Of a stretch of 64,000 nucleotides of DNA, positions 32,813 through 41,450 are shown in pieces (positions within the stretch are counted from its first letter, which is position 1; the number at the start of each line of letters is the position of its first letter). A program made the translations under genes and the position numbers. The stretch lies in the NCBI GenBank assembly GCA_019752925.1, contig JAIELP010000005.1, forward strand, positions 1 to 64,000, written 5' to 3'. The notes under the pieces were generated by a model. The model had not been told where the DNA came from. It saw only the letters and a program-made list of their open reading frames with translations, and made no database searches. This stretch comes from a bacterium (GTDB lineage: Bacteria; Bdellovibrionota; Bdellovibrionia; Bdellovibrionales; Bdellovibrionaceae).

Positions 32813-34787
32813 TTTTATATTATTTGTTCTTTTAGTTTCGCTTGTGCAATTGAGCGCAATTAAGGTTATGGCTGCAGATGTACAAGTTGAAGCCTCTGTT
32901 GACCGCAACCAAATGGGGATCGGGGATTCTTTTGTTTTAAATATAGCTGTACGCTCAGAAGAAGATTTTGAACTTTCAGATTTACAGTTACCTAAAATGC
33001 CAGGTATTGAATTAATTAACTCGATGCCGGGCGGACGTCAGTCTTCAAGCAGTATGACTATCATAAACGGTAAAACAAAATTTGTTTCGCAAACATCACA
33101 GGATTATAATTTTGTTTTGTCGCCGCAAAAAGAAGGCAGTTTTATTATTCCGGCTATCGATATTCACATTGGCGGCAATACGTATAAAACAAATCCTATT
33201 AAAATTGATGTTCAGGAAGAGTACCGCAACACAAAAGCTCAACCCAAAGGGCGTCCGCGCTTTCCGCCGGGCTATGGTGGGCAAAAAAATGATGAAGAGG
33301 ACGCCTTCGGTAGTCCACTAGGAAATATTCAGGATACAGAAGACCTTTTTGAGCAGTTATTAAAGCAACAGCAGCGTATGTTCGGCGCAGGTGGAGGCGG
33401 CGGTGGATCGCAAGGAAACCAAATTCCTTCACGTCAGTTGAATATTAACACGAACGAAGCTTTTTTTGTTTATTTAGATGTTGATAAAACCGAAGTTTAT
33501 GAAGGCGAGCAAATTACCGCAAATTGGTATATTTATACCCGCGCCAATATTGAATCTTTAGACAGAGTTAAGTTTCCTGACCTGAAAGGTTTCTGGAAGG
33601 AAATAATCGAAGAAGTTCCTGCATTACAATTTACGGAAGAAATTGTAAACGGTATGCGCTACCGCAGAGCTTTGCTTGCCAGTCATGCATTATTTCCAAT
33701 AAAAGCAGGTTCAGCAGTTATTGATGAATTTAAAGTGAAAGCCCGTGTTCGAATGCCAACACAATTTGGATGGGGTCAAGCCCATGATTTTACGAAAGCA
33801 TCCCGTCGCACAGAAATTAAAGTATTGCCACTGCCGAATGAGGGTCGTACGCAAAGCTTTTCCGGGGCTGTCGGAACTTATCATGTGACTCTTAAAACAG
33901 AGGGCAATAGTTTTCCGGCCCACCAGCCATTTTCAATTAAAGTGCGATATGAAGGAATCGGTAATGCAAAATTAATAGATTTGCCTTCAATTAATTGGCC
34001 TTCAGGGCTCGAAATTTACGATACAAAAAGTGATTCTAAATTTTTTAAAGAGGGTCAGAGCTTTAAAGAATTTGAAATTTTAGCAATTCCGCGCAAAGAA
34101 GGCGAAATGCTTATTCCAGCCTTGGATTTAACTTATTTTGACCCTCAGCAAAAAAAATACGTTTCAGCTTCAACTCAGGAATTGCGTTTGCAAATTACTG
34201 CAGGAACGCAACCTGTTGGTAGTAATCCGGCAAGCAATCTGGGAAATAAAGCCAGCACAGGAGAGGTTTTTAAACCTCAGCCTATTTTGCAATTGCCACA
34301 GGCCAGCTTCAGTTTCGTAAATTACAGATTTCCGATTTATCTGGCGGTGCTCATTTTGGGTTTGGTCGGCCTAATTTCTTATTTTTCAGTGCAATTGAAA
34401 AATCTGAAATTTGAGCCTGAGTTTTTGACAAATGTTAATAACAAAATCAATTTGATCGAAAAATACGTATCAGTAAATGACTACAGAAAAATCGGCTCTG
34501 AAGCTACGAATCTAATTTATATTTTAGTGGCCAATTTAGCCGGACAAAAAAAAGCAGATCAGGAAATGCATTTACTAATTAATGAAATTTCATCTAAAGA
34601 TCAGCAATTGTATTTGGCTCGTATTACACAACTCTTTGATTATTTCCAATTGCTGGGCTTTTCTCCTGACGAAATTATGCAGAGTGCACTCGCAAAAAAG
34701 CCTATAAAAGAACAGGCTGAACAGTTGAAAAATTTGGCTAAAGAAGTAGTTGCTAATTTAAAAAAACAAGACAAGTATAATGAATGA
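32796..34787 (+). CDS. batD: BatD-like protein
   Basis: A 663-residue Bat-operon protein with signal peptide MTKIGNFILFVLLVSLVQLS and the family opening VQVEASVDRNQMGIGDSF. Several beta-sandwich domains follow, with VEVYEGEQITANW-like repeats, a Gly-rich linker (GAGGGGGGS) and DLTYFDPQQKKYV. A transmembrane helix near residue 520 (YLAVLILGLVGLISYF) leads into a cytosolic helical tail. I start at ATG 32796, after a poor ribosome-binding site but consistent with coupling to batC. It overlaps mltD by ATGA. Confidence 0.9.
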   Translation: MTKIGNFILFVLLVSLVQLSAIKVMAADVQVEASVDRNQMGIGDSFVLNIAVRSEEDFELSDLQLPKMPGIELINSMPGGRQSSSSMTIINGKTKFVSQTSQDYNFVLSPQKEGSFIIPAIDIHIGGNTYKTNPIKIDVQEEYRNTKAQPKGRPRFPPGYGGQKNDEEDAFGSPLGNIQDTEDLFEQLLKQQQRMFGAGGGGGGSQGNQIPSRQLNINTNEAFFVYLDVDKTEVYEGEQITANWYIYTRANIESLDRVKFPDLKGFWKEIIEEVPALQFTEEIVNGMRYRRALLASHALFPIKAGSAVIDEFKVKARVRMPTQFGWGQAHDFTKASRRTEIKVLPLPNEGRTQSFSGAVGTYHVTLKTEGNSFPAHQPFSIKVRYEGIGNAKLIDLPSINWPSGLEIYDTKSDSKFFKEGQSFKEFEILAIPRKEGEMLIPALDLTYFDPQQKKYVSASTQELRLQITAGTQPVGSNPASNLGNKASTGEVFKPQPILQLPQASFSFVNYRFPIYLAVLILGLVGLISYFSVQLKNLKFEPEFLTNVNNKINLIEKYVSVNDYRKIGSEATNLIYILVANLAGQKKADQEMHLLINEISSKDQQLYLARITQLFDYFQLLGFSPDEIMQSALAKKPIKEQAEQLKNLAKEVVANLKKQDKYNE

Positions 34788-36136
34788 CTAAAACGATAAA
34801 TTTTATATTATCTATTGGTTTGCTTATTGTTTTCACAAGCTGTGCAACCACCCCAAAACCGAATAATACAGTACAGGCTGATGCAGCAGCTGGAATTGAT
34901 CATTTCCGCATTGATGAAGCTAATAATGAGCCAGCTCCGACCCCAGACCAAAGTATACAAGAGCTGGAAATCATCCCAACTGAAATCAATGAAAATGTAG
35001 ATAAATGGATACGTTATTTTCAAAACAGAGGCCGCGTTCATATGGAGCGCTATTTATTACGCTCTACACGTTATGAAGCCCTGATGAAAAAAGTTTTACG
35101 TGATAATAAACTTCCTGAAGATTTGTTTTACATCGCTTTAATTGAATCCGGTTTTAGCTCTCAGGCCTTCAGTCATGCCTCAGCTGTGGGTTACTGGCAG
35201 TTCATCAGAGGAACGGGTAAACGCTATAAATTACAAATCAACCAATTGGTGGATGAGCGCCGTGACCCGGTGTTATCAACTCAAGCAGCGGCAGAATACT
35301 TTAAAGATCTCTACGCACGATTTAATTCATGGTATCTGGCAATGGCAGCTTATAACGTCGGTGAAGGCCGTGTAGACCGTGCCATCAAAAAATATAAAAC
35401 TAAAGACTTCTGGGTTCTGGTGCGCAACAAGCGTGCATTACCATCTGAAACCGACAATTACGTTCCTAAATATATTGCGGCCAAGTTGATTGCTAAAAAT
35501 CCAGATAAATACGGATTTGAAGGCATTGACTACATGCCACCTATTGAGTTTGACCATATATCAGTTGATCAGCCTATCAATTTACGTTTGATGGCCGAAA
35601 AAATGAATATCAACTACGAAGATTTTAAAGCATTAAATCCTAAATTTAAAGGAGAGATTGCACCTCTTGAAGCCGGCAATAAGCTTGGGCTTAGAATTCC
35701 GCCGGGTAGCTATGAAGCCGCCGCTGTGGCCTATAAAGAAAGTACTGTTGATAAAGTTGAATACGTAGCAGATCAAAATGAAATGCAACTCTACAAAATC
35801 AGAAAAGGCGACACTCTTTCAACTGTAGCGAGACGCTACCGAACAACAGTGGCGTACTTACGTGATATCAATGATTTCACACGCAAAAAGAAGTTAAGAA
35901 TAGGGCAGCGCATTTTTGTTCCGGATCGCACACCTCTAAAAGAAAAGCGCCCAGAGTTAGTGGCTAAAGCCTCAAAAAAATTCCACATCGTACAAAAAGG
36001 CGATAACGTAGCCTCAATTGCGAAAAAATATAAAACGACTGTTTCTACAATCCGTAAAATTAATAAGTTGAAATCTAAATCCAGTTTGAGAATCGGCTCT
36101 CGCATTTACTTACCGGAAGATAACAAGAGATTGTAA
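34784..36136 (+). CDS. mltD: Membrane-bound lytic transglycosylase D-like lipoprotein with LysM repeats
   Basis: Cleaves peptidoglycan glycan strands. The lipobox VFTSC gives lipidated Cys20. The SLT domain spans about residues 100-215 with catalytic Glu121 in ALIESGFSSQAFSHASAVGY, and AMAAYNVGEGRVDRAI. Two LysM domains follow (residues 341-386 and 402-446: YKIRKGDTLSTVARRYRTT and HIVQKGDNVASIAKKYKTT). It sits at the end of the Bat operon, overlapping batD, which suggests a link between Bat complexes and cell-wall remodelling in this organism. Confidence 0.92.
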   Translation: MTKTINFILSIGLLIVFTSCATTPKPNNTVQADAAAGIDHFRIDEANNEPAPTPDQSIQELEIIPTEINENVDKWIRYFQNRGRVHMERYLLRSTRYEALMKKVLRDNKLPEDLFYIALIESGFSSQAFSHASAVGYWQFIRGTGKRYKLQINQLVDERRDPVLSTQAAAEYFKDLYARFNSWYLAMAAYNVGEGRVDRAIKKYKTKDFWVLVRNKRALPSETDNYVPKYIAAKLIAKNPDKYGFEGIDYMPPIEFDHISVDQPINLRLMAEKMNINYEDFKALNPKFKGEIAPLEAGNKLGLRIPPGSYEAAAVAYKESTVDKVEYVADQNEMQLYKIRKGDTLSTVARRYRTTVAYLRDINDFTRKKKLRIGQRIFVPDRTPLKEKRPELVAKASKKFHIVQKGDNVASIAKKYKTTVSTIRKINKLKSKSSLRIGSRIYLPEDNKRL

Positions 36137-36182
36137 TTTTTAAAAAATTTATTGAATAATATTTTATTTTGGAATTTTGGGC

Positions 36183-36223
36183 AAAAAAAAACTCTAAGCT
36201 CGTCGTCCTGAAAGCCTAGAGTT
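36183..36223 (-). terminator. Intrinsic terminator of the c-di-GMP RNA
   Basis: On the minus strand AACTCTAGGCT (36223-36213) pairs with AGCTTAGAGTT (36200-36190) with one G-U, around a 12-nt loop, followed by at least seven T (36189-36183). It is oriented only for minus-strand transcription. Confidence 0.9.
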
Positions 36224-36306
36224 AAGGGGAATGAAACCAATCCATGATATAATTTTTAGAAACTTTTTTTACTTCCATTGCAGTTCTCACCGCAGGTCTT
36301 TAATTA

Positions 36307-36393
36307 CCTTTGGCAGCTGGCTAGCATGTCGTTAGACAAAGCCCCTTTAGCTTTGCGTCCCTCAGTTTCCTGAGGTTTGCCTTGAGACAAAGG
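36307..36393 (-). promoter_or_regulatory. c-di-GMP-I (GEMM-I) aptamer
   Basis: An 87-nt minus-strand domain closed by P1 CCTTTG (36393-36388) with CAAAGG (36312-36307). It contains AAGGCAAACC, P2 CCTCAG with GAAA tetraloop and CTGAGG (36375-36360), the signature GGGACGCAAAGC, and P3 GGCT/AGCC with an internal receptor-like TCTAACGACATG. Order, spacing and tetraloop match class I c-di-GMP riboswitches such as Vibrio Vc2. Confidence 0.88.
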
Positions 36394-36755
36394 AAGTACA
36401 CGGTTTGACCCGTGACTCAAAGTCCGCTAGTGCCTCCTATGATAAATATAAGATTGAACTAGAAACCTACTTCCTATGATCGTTTGTAAGATATTTTATT
36501 GGGGTTCTTCGTCACTTCGGTGATTTATCGTTGTGATTAAAAATTCTCTTCACACGTCCTCCATCTGTTGCGTGAATCTAGAATAACTCCCAGGCATGAA
36601 TAATTTCCAATTTTTTTTAATTATTATCAAAATAGTTCATTTTTTGATTCATTCTGAAAAGTAGCTATAAAATCAGCTAGTTATATCAATCATTTTGATA
36701 CAAAAAGCGGGCAAATGTGCTTGATCTTAGATGAGTATTCAGACATATTACCCGC

Positions 36756-38378
36756 ATGATTGCTTTCAATGCCGTAACTAAACAACAGGGTTCTAAAATT
36801 CTTTATTCTAACGCTTCTTTTCAGATTAATCCGGGAGAAAAAATCGGGTTAGTTGGACCAAACGGCGCGGGTAAAACCACTATTTTCCGTCTGATCATGA
36901 ATGAAGAATCTGTTGATCAAGGCACTATCAGTAAACCTGAAAAAGTGCGCATCGGATATTTCTCACAAAACATCGAAGAGATGAAGGGCCGCAGTGTAAT
37001 CGCTGAAGTTTTATCTGCAGGAAATTTAGATAATATTAAAGATGAAATCGCTCGCTTAGAAGAAAAACTTCAGGATCCTGAATTAGGCGAAGACGAAATG
37101 ATGACAGTGGTTGAGCGCTACGGCGACTTACAGGCTCAATTTGAAGCCGTAGGCGGTTACGACCTGGAATCTAAAGCTAAAGAAATCCTAGGCGGTCTTG
37201 GTTATTCAAATGAAGATATGCAAATTGATGTAGGTAAGTTCTCAGGCGGTTGGAAAATGCGTGTGAGCTTAGCTAAAATTCTTTTATTAATGCCGGATGT
37301 TTTATTAATGGATGAGCCGACGAATCACTTAGACGTTGAATCTATCATTTGGCTTGAGCAGTGGCTGCAGAACTACAAAGGTTCTCTCTTAATGACGTCC
37401 CATGACCGTGAGTTCATGAACCGCTTAGTTTCTAAAATTGTAGAAGTGGCTAATAAAACCGTTACTGTTTATGGCGGTAACTACGAATTTTACAATAAAG
37501 AAAAAGCTATTCGTCGTGAGCAATTAATTGCAGCGGCAGCCCGCCAAGAAGATATGTTAGCTAAAGAAGAAGAGTTTATTGCTCGGTTTGCTGCGCGCGC
37601 CTCACATGCGGCACAGGTGCAATCACGTGTTAAAAAATTAGAAAAAATCGACCGTATTGAAATTCCACCCGAAGATAAAGCCATGCAATTTGTGTGGGGC
37701 GAGCCACCTCGCGGCGGGGATGAAGTTGTTAAGTTTGAAGGCCTAGGTAAAATTTGGAAAATGGATGACGGCCGCGAGAAAAATGTTTTCTCGGGCGCTA
37801 GTGCCTTAGTTAAACGCTTAGACCGCGTTGCTGTTGTGGGTATCAACGGTGCCGGTAAATCGACATTATTGAAAATCATTACAGGACAAACGGATGCAAC
37901 AGCCGGCACCTGTAAAATTGGCCCTAGTATTCAATACGGATACTTCTCGCAAAACTCTTTGGATGTATTAGATCCTAAAAAAACAATTTTTCAGGAAGTC
38001 GAATCCCGTGTTCCCAATGCATCAGTGGGTTTTATTAAAAGTTTATTAGGTTCTTTCCTTTTTTCCGGTGAGGAAGTAGAAAAGAAAATTTCAGTTTTAT
38101 CCGGTGGTGAAAAATCCCGTGTGATTTTAGCATGTATTTTATCTCAGCCGGTTAATTTACTTGTTCTAGATGAGCCGACCAATCACCTAGACATTAAGTC
38201 CCGCGAAGTTCTGTTGCATGCGATCAAAACATTCCCCGGAACAGTAATGATGGTTTCCCACGACCGTTACTTCTTACGTGAAATCACAACTAAAGTTTTT
38301 GAAATCGACAAAAACCATCTGAATGTGATCGAAGGTAATTATCAGCACTATCTGGATTTTAAAGCGGCGCGGGTTTAA
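36756..38378 (+). CDS. ABC-F family ATPase
   Basis: Two ABC domains without membrane parts, 540 residues. The first has GPNGAGKTT (residues 34-42), FSGGWKMRVSLAKILL and LLMDEPTNHLD; the second GINGAGKST, LSGGEKSRVILACIL and LVLDEPTNHLD. The linker between them is charged and contains RAAHAAQVQSRVKKLEK-like helices, as in ribosome-acting ABC-F factors of the YbiT/Uup/EttA group. It likely relieves stalled ribosomes or acts in translation initiation. Which subfamily is unclear. Its stop codon interlocks with that of the convergent RND gene (TTAA at 38375-38378). Confidence 0.9.
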   Translation: MIAFNAVTKQQGSKILYSNASFQINPGEKIGLVGPNGAGKTTIFRLIMNEESVDQGTISKPEKVRIGYFSQNIEEMKGRSVIAEVLSAGNLDNIKDEIARLEEKLQDPELGEDEMMTVVERYGDLQAQFEAVGGYDLESKAKEILGGLGYSNEDMQIDVGKFSGGWKMRVSLAKILLLMPDVLLMDEPTNHLDVESIIWLEQWLQNYKGSLLMTSHDREFMNRLVSKIVEVANKTVTVYGGNYEFYNKEKAIRREQLIAAAARQEDMLAKEEEFIARFAARASHAAQVQSRVKKLEKIDRIEIPPEDKAMQFVWGEPPRGGDEVVKFEGLGKIWKMDDGREKNVFSGASALVKRLDRVAVVGINGAGKSTLLKIITGQTDATAGTCKIGPSIQYGYFSQNSLDVLDPKKTIFQEVESRVPNASVGFIKSLLGSFLFSGEEVEKKISVLSGGEKSRVILACILSQPVNLLVLDEPTNHLDIKSREVLLHAIKTFPGTVMMVSHDRYFLREITTKVFEIDKNHLNVIEGNYQHYLDFKAARV

Positions 38379-41300
38379 TTATTTTTTTTAACCAGTATCA
38401 AGTAAACTGATGGCACCCAAACTAGTGTTAAAACAGTACCGATGATCATTCCCCAAGATAATGATAATGTGATTGGAACTAAAATCGGATCGTATCCACC
38501 CATGCCAAATGCAGTGGGCAATAGCCCAACCACAGTAGTAAGGCCTGTTGCTAATACTGCACGAAGTCTCTGTTTTGAGGCTAGAATTAAAATTTCATGC
38601 AAAGACAGATCTTTTTTAGTTCTAATTAGTTCTTCAATGTAATCAACTAAAATAATAGCAGAATTAATAACTACTCCAGATAAACCAACAATTCCAACGA
38701 ATGCTAAAAAGCTGAGTGGTCTTTGACTCAGTGTGAAGGCGTAGAAAACCCCCACTAAACCCAAAGGAATTGTTGTTAATATAATGAAAGGCTTTATAAA
38801 GCTTTTAAATGTAAATACTAAAGTTGCAAAAATTCCGAAGAGAGCAATTACAAGGGCAAGTGCAAGTGAACCTAAAGACTCATTTGTGCTTTCTTCTTCG
38901 CCACCAAAAAATGCTGTAATATCAGGGTAGGATTTAATTTTTTCATCTACAATGGCTTTTACTTTTTTATTTAACTCTGATGCCGTAATTTTATTTACAT
39001 CTATATCGGACGTAATTGTAATCGACCTTTGATAGTCATAACTTTTATGAGTTTTTGGAGATTGCTGCTGCTCAAATTTTCCCAGTCGGTGAACGGGCAC
39101 ATATTGGCCAAACTGATTCATCACTTCAATGTTCTTGATATAGTCTACTTGAGAAATAAATTTTGGATCATACTGCACAACTACATCAAATTTGCGGCCA
39201 TTTTCGTTCAGTACAGCCACAGGAGTTCCCTTTAGAGCCGTAGCTAAATTTAAAGCAAGAGCTTCGCTGTTAACCGAAGAATAAGATATTTTCTGGGCGT
39301 CTGGAATAAATCTATACTCCATTCCGGTGGTTTGTTCGTCGGAATCAGTCCCGATGCTACCATCAATTTTTTTTACTTCTGACAAAACGCTTTCTGCTAA
39401 GCTTGATAATGTTTCATATTCTGTTGATCTGAATGTAAGTGTTAAAGGTTTTCCGACGGGTGGGCCATTTTCGATAGGTTCAAATGAAATTTTAGTAATA
39501 TCATCAAAAGGTTTTATAGTTCTGAGTTCAGACAATGTTTTTTGGATATCAAGTTTAGGTGCCCAATCAGGTTTTATGGCTACCATGATAAGTCCTACAT
39601 TTTCGCCAACTAAACTTTTAGGATCGGATGGATCAGTTTGCGATACACCTACTCGGGTGATGGTGCTGTCAATTGCCTCTTTGGGGATTTTTTGCATTAC
39701 CATTTCGTTAATTTTTTTTGCCACTAGGTCAGTGTTATAGATGCTCGAGTCTGTTTTTAATTCAAATCTTACTATGTAATATTCAACGCCTTCGGCAGGG
39801 AAAAGTTCAAATCTATTGAATAAACCGTTTACAAAAAAACCAGAAATAACAAAGCCGCCTAGTATAGAAACTGTCCACCACTTAACTTCGATACTTTTTT
39901 GAATAACAGAAGCAAAAAAGTTTTCTAATTTATAAAACCAATTGTTATTTTTATTTAAATTCTTGGTGGGGTTTAAAAACTGTAATCGCGCAGGTAACAA
40001 CGTAACGGATTCAATTAAGCTTGTGAAAAGGGCAATTGTTACAATGATGGGTATCCACTTGATAAATTGGCCCATTACACCTGTTGTTACAATCATGGGT
40101 AAAAAAGCTGAAATAATTGTAATTGTGGAAGCTAGAAAAGGTATCCAAAATTGTTTTGCAGCTTTAAGTGCAGATTTTTTTGCATCCTCACCATTTTCAC
40201 GAAGTTGAGTGTAGTATTCTGAAATAACAACTGAGTTATCAACTAAATTACCCAAACAGATGACTAAGGCGATCATTGTGATCACATTAAACTGCGCACC
40301 TTGCCAAATCATAAAAGTCACTGTGGCTAGAGCGCATATTGGTAAGCTAAGCGCGCTAAAAACGCCAACCTTTCCAGGTAAAAATAAAAATAACACTAAC
40401 AGTACAACAACAATACCTACTACAGCGTTAAAATTAACGATATTCAGTCTGTTTACAACGCGTTGGCCTTCGTTGTTGTAAACTTTTAGACTGTAATCTG
40501 CAGGTAATTGTTTTGTGAGATCGGTCAGCTCATTTTCGATATCGCTTACTAGCTTTATAGTGTCAGCTTCAGTTTTTTTAGTTACTACAAACAGGGTGGC
40601 CTCTTCGCCATTAAAGCGACTGATGACTTTAGGGCGATCGGCACCATATGAAACTTGAGCTACATCTTTTATTTTGATAGACTGTCCGCTGTCATTAGCA
40701 CGTAAAGAAAGTTCAGATATTTCTTCAGGATTGTTTTTTTTACCAAATACGCGCACTAATGAAATATTTTTTTGATTGTCTATGAAGCCAGAAGGAGAAT
40801 TTTTAAGTTGAGCGCTCAAGGTCACGATCATCTCGTTCAGACTTATTTGATTCAGTTTTAATTTGTTTGGGTCTACCAAGATTTGAAGTTCTTTTTGCGC
40901 ATAGCCAGAAACTCTTGCGTCTAGCACGCCTTTAACGTCATCGAGTTTGTCTTCAATTTTTTCAGCTAAAATGTCGCGAGCGCGATTACTATTGGATCCT
41001 ACAAGTGCAAATTCATAAACAGGAATTTCTTCGGCTTTAACTTCTATAATTCTTGGATCTTCAGGAAGGTCTTTAGGTAATTGTGATGTGGCCCGCTGTA
41101 CGGCTTTTTGAATGTCAGAGACAATGTCTTTTGTATTTTTTGTATCAATATCAATTTCAACGACTATTTCGCTACTTTCGCTTCGCGAAGTCGATTTAAC
41201 CCGTTTTAAGCCACTAATTCCTTTAAGCTCAGCTTCAATTTCTTTTGTTACTTTGTCGTGAACTTCTTCTGGTGATGCTCCTGGGTATATTGTCGAAATT

Positions 41301-41440
41301 GAAACGACTGCAAAATTAACTGGAGGAAAACTTTCTTTGCGAAGTAAATTTAAACTCACTGAGCCAACAATTAGAATTAAAACTGTTAAAAGTGCAGAAA
41401 ACCTCCAGTTGTCGATGAAAAATTTAAATAATCTTGTCAT
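38375..41440 (-). CDS. RND-family efflux transporter (AcrB/HAE1 type)
   Basis: Inner-membrane proton-driven exporter, 1021 residues. It has 12 predicted helices in the two-repeat RND plan, with the first helix RFSALLTVLILIVGSVSL, the periplasmic NFAVVSISTIYPGASPEEV segment, the TM4 region ALVICLGNLVDNSVVISEYY, and the C-terminal VGIVGLSGVVINSAIILVDY. Both conserved TM4 acidic-type positions appear changed from the usual DD to GNLVDN, which keeps one Asp. No adaptor or outer-membrane gene is adjacent; it follows an Mrp ATPase by 10 bp. Substrate unknown. Confidence 0.88.
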   Translation of the reverse strand: MTRLFKFFIDNWRFSALLTVLILIVGSVSLNLLRKESFPPVNFAVVSISTIYPGASPEEVHDKVTKEIEAELKGISGLKRVKSTSRSESSEIVVEIDIDTKNTKDIVSDIQKAVQRATSQLPKDLPEDPRIIEVKAEEIPVYEFALVGSNSNRARDILAEKIEDKLDDVKGVLDARVSGYAQKELQILVDPNKLKLNQISLNEMIVTLSAQLKNSPSGFIDNQKNISLVRVFGKKNNPEEISELSLRANDSGQSIKIKDVAQVSYGADRPKVISRFNGEEATLFVVTKKTEADTIKLVSDIENELTDLTKQLPADYSLKVYNNEGQRVVNRLNIVNFNAVVGIVVVLLVLFLFLPGKVGVFSALSLPICALATVTFMIWQGAQFNVITMIALVICLGNLVDNSVVISEYYTQLRENGEDAKKSALKAAKQFWIPFLASTITIISAFLPMIVTTGVMGQFIKWIPIIVTIALFTSLIESVTLLPARLQFLNPTKNLNKNNNWFYKLENFFASVIQKSIEVKWWTVSILGGFVISGFFVNGLFNRFELFPAEGVEYYIVRFELKTDSSIYNTDLVAKKINEMVMQKIPKEAIDSTITRVGVSQTDPSDPKSLVGENVGLIMVAIKPDWAPKLDIQKTLSELRTIKPFDDITKISFEPIENGPPVGKPLTLTFRSTEYETLSSLAESVLSEVKKIDGSIGTDSDEQTTGMEYRFIPDAQKISYSSVNSEALALNLATALKGTPVAVLNENGRKFDVVVQYDPKFISQVDYIKNIEVMNQFGQYVPVHRLGKFEQQQSPKTHKSYDYQRSITITSDIDVNKITASELNKKVKAIVDEKIKSYPDITAFFGGEEESTNESLGSLALALVIALFGIFATLVFTFKSFIKPFIILTTIPLGLVGVFYAFTLSQRPLSFLAFVGIVGLSGVVINSAIILVDYIEELIRTKKDLSLHEILILASKQRLRAVLATGLTTVVGLLPTAFGMGGYDPILVPITLSLSWGMIIGTVLTLVWVPSVYLILVKKNN

Positions 41441-41450
41441 TGGCGTATCT

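Larger units (their letters stand above)
36183..36480 (-). ncRNA. Free-standing c-di-GMP-I riboswitch RNA
   Basis: The minus strand holds a complete GEMM-I aptamer, accessory hairpins on both sides and a strong intrinsic terminator, with no minus-strand gene after it. The next sequence downstream is mltD read antisense. An upstream helix AGGAAGTA (36475-36468) pairs with TACTTCCT (36398-36391), enclosing a CACGG/CCGTG hairpin (36414-36399). A TGCGGT/ACTGCA hairpin with GAGA loop lies between aptamer and terminator (36294-36279). Bdellovibrio bacteriovorus is known to make a very abundant stand-alone c-di-GMP riboswitch RNA in attack phase. The 5' end is unknown and is put here at the outermost helix. 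Confidence 0.75.
36137..36755. other. 619-bp intergenic region with non-coding RNA
   Basis: There is no protein-coding frame. The minus strand carries a c-di-GMP-I aptamer, further hairpins and an intrinsic terminator. About 150 bp before the ABC-F start at 36756 hold no motif that I can name. The flanking genes both run on the plus strand, so the RNA is antisense-oriented to both and lies outside their coding parts. Confidence 0.8.

Noticed and set aside
36307-36393. c-di-GMP aptamer as the leader of a coding gene
   Set aside because: No minus-strand gene follows before the terminator, and the neighbouring genes are on the plus strand.
37490-37909. 139-codon minus-strand frame inside the ABC-F gene
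   Set aside because: It is antisense to a highly conserved ATPase linker and P-loop region, with no own features.
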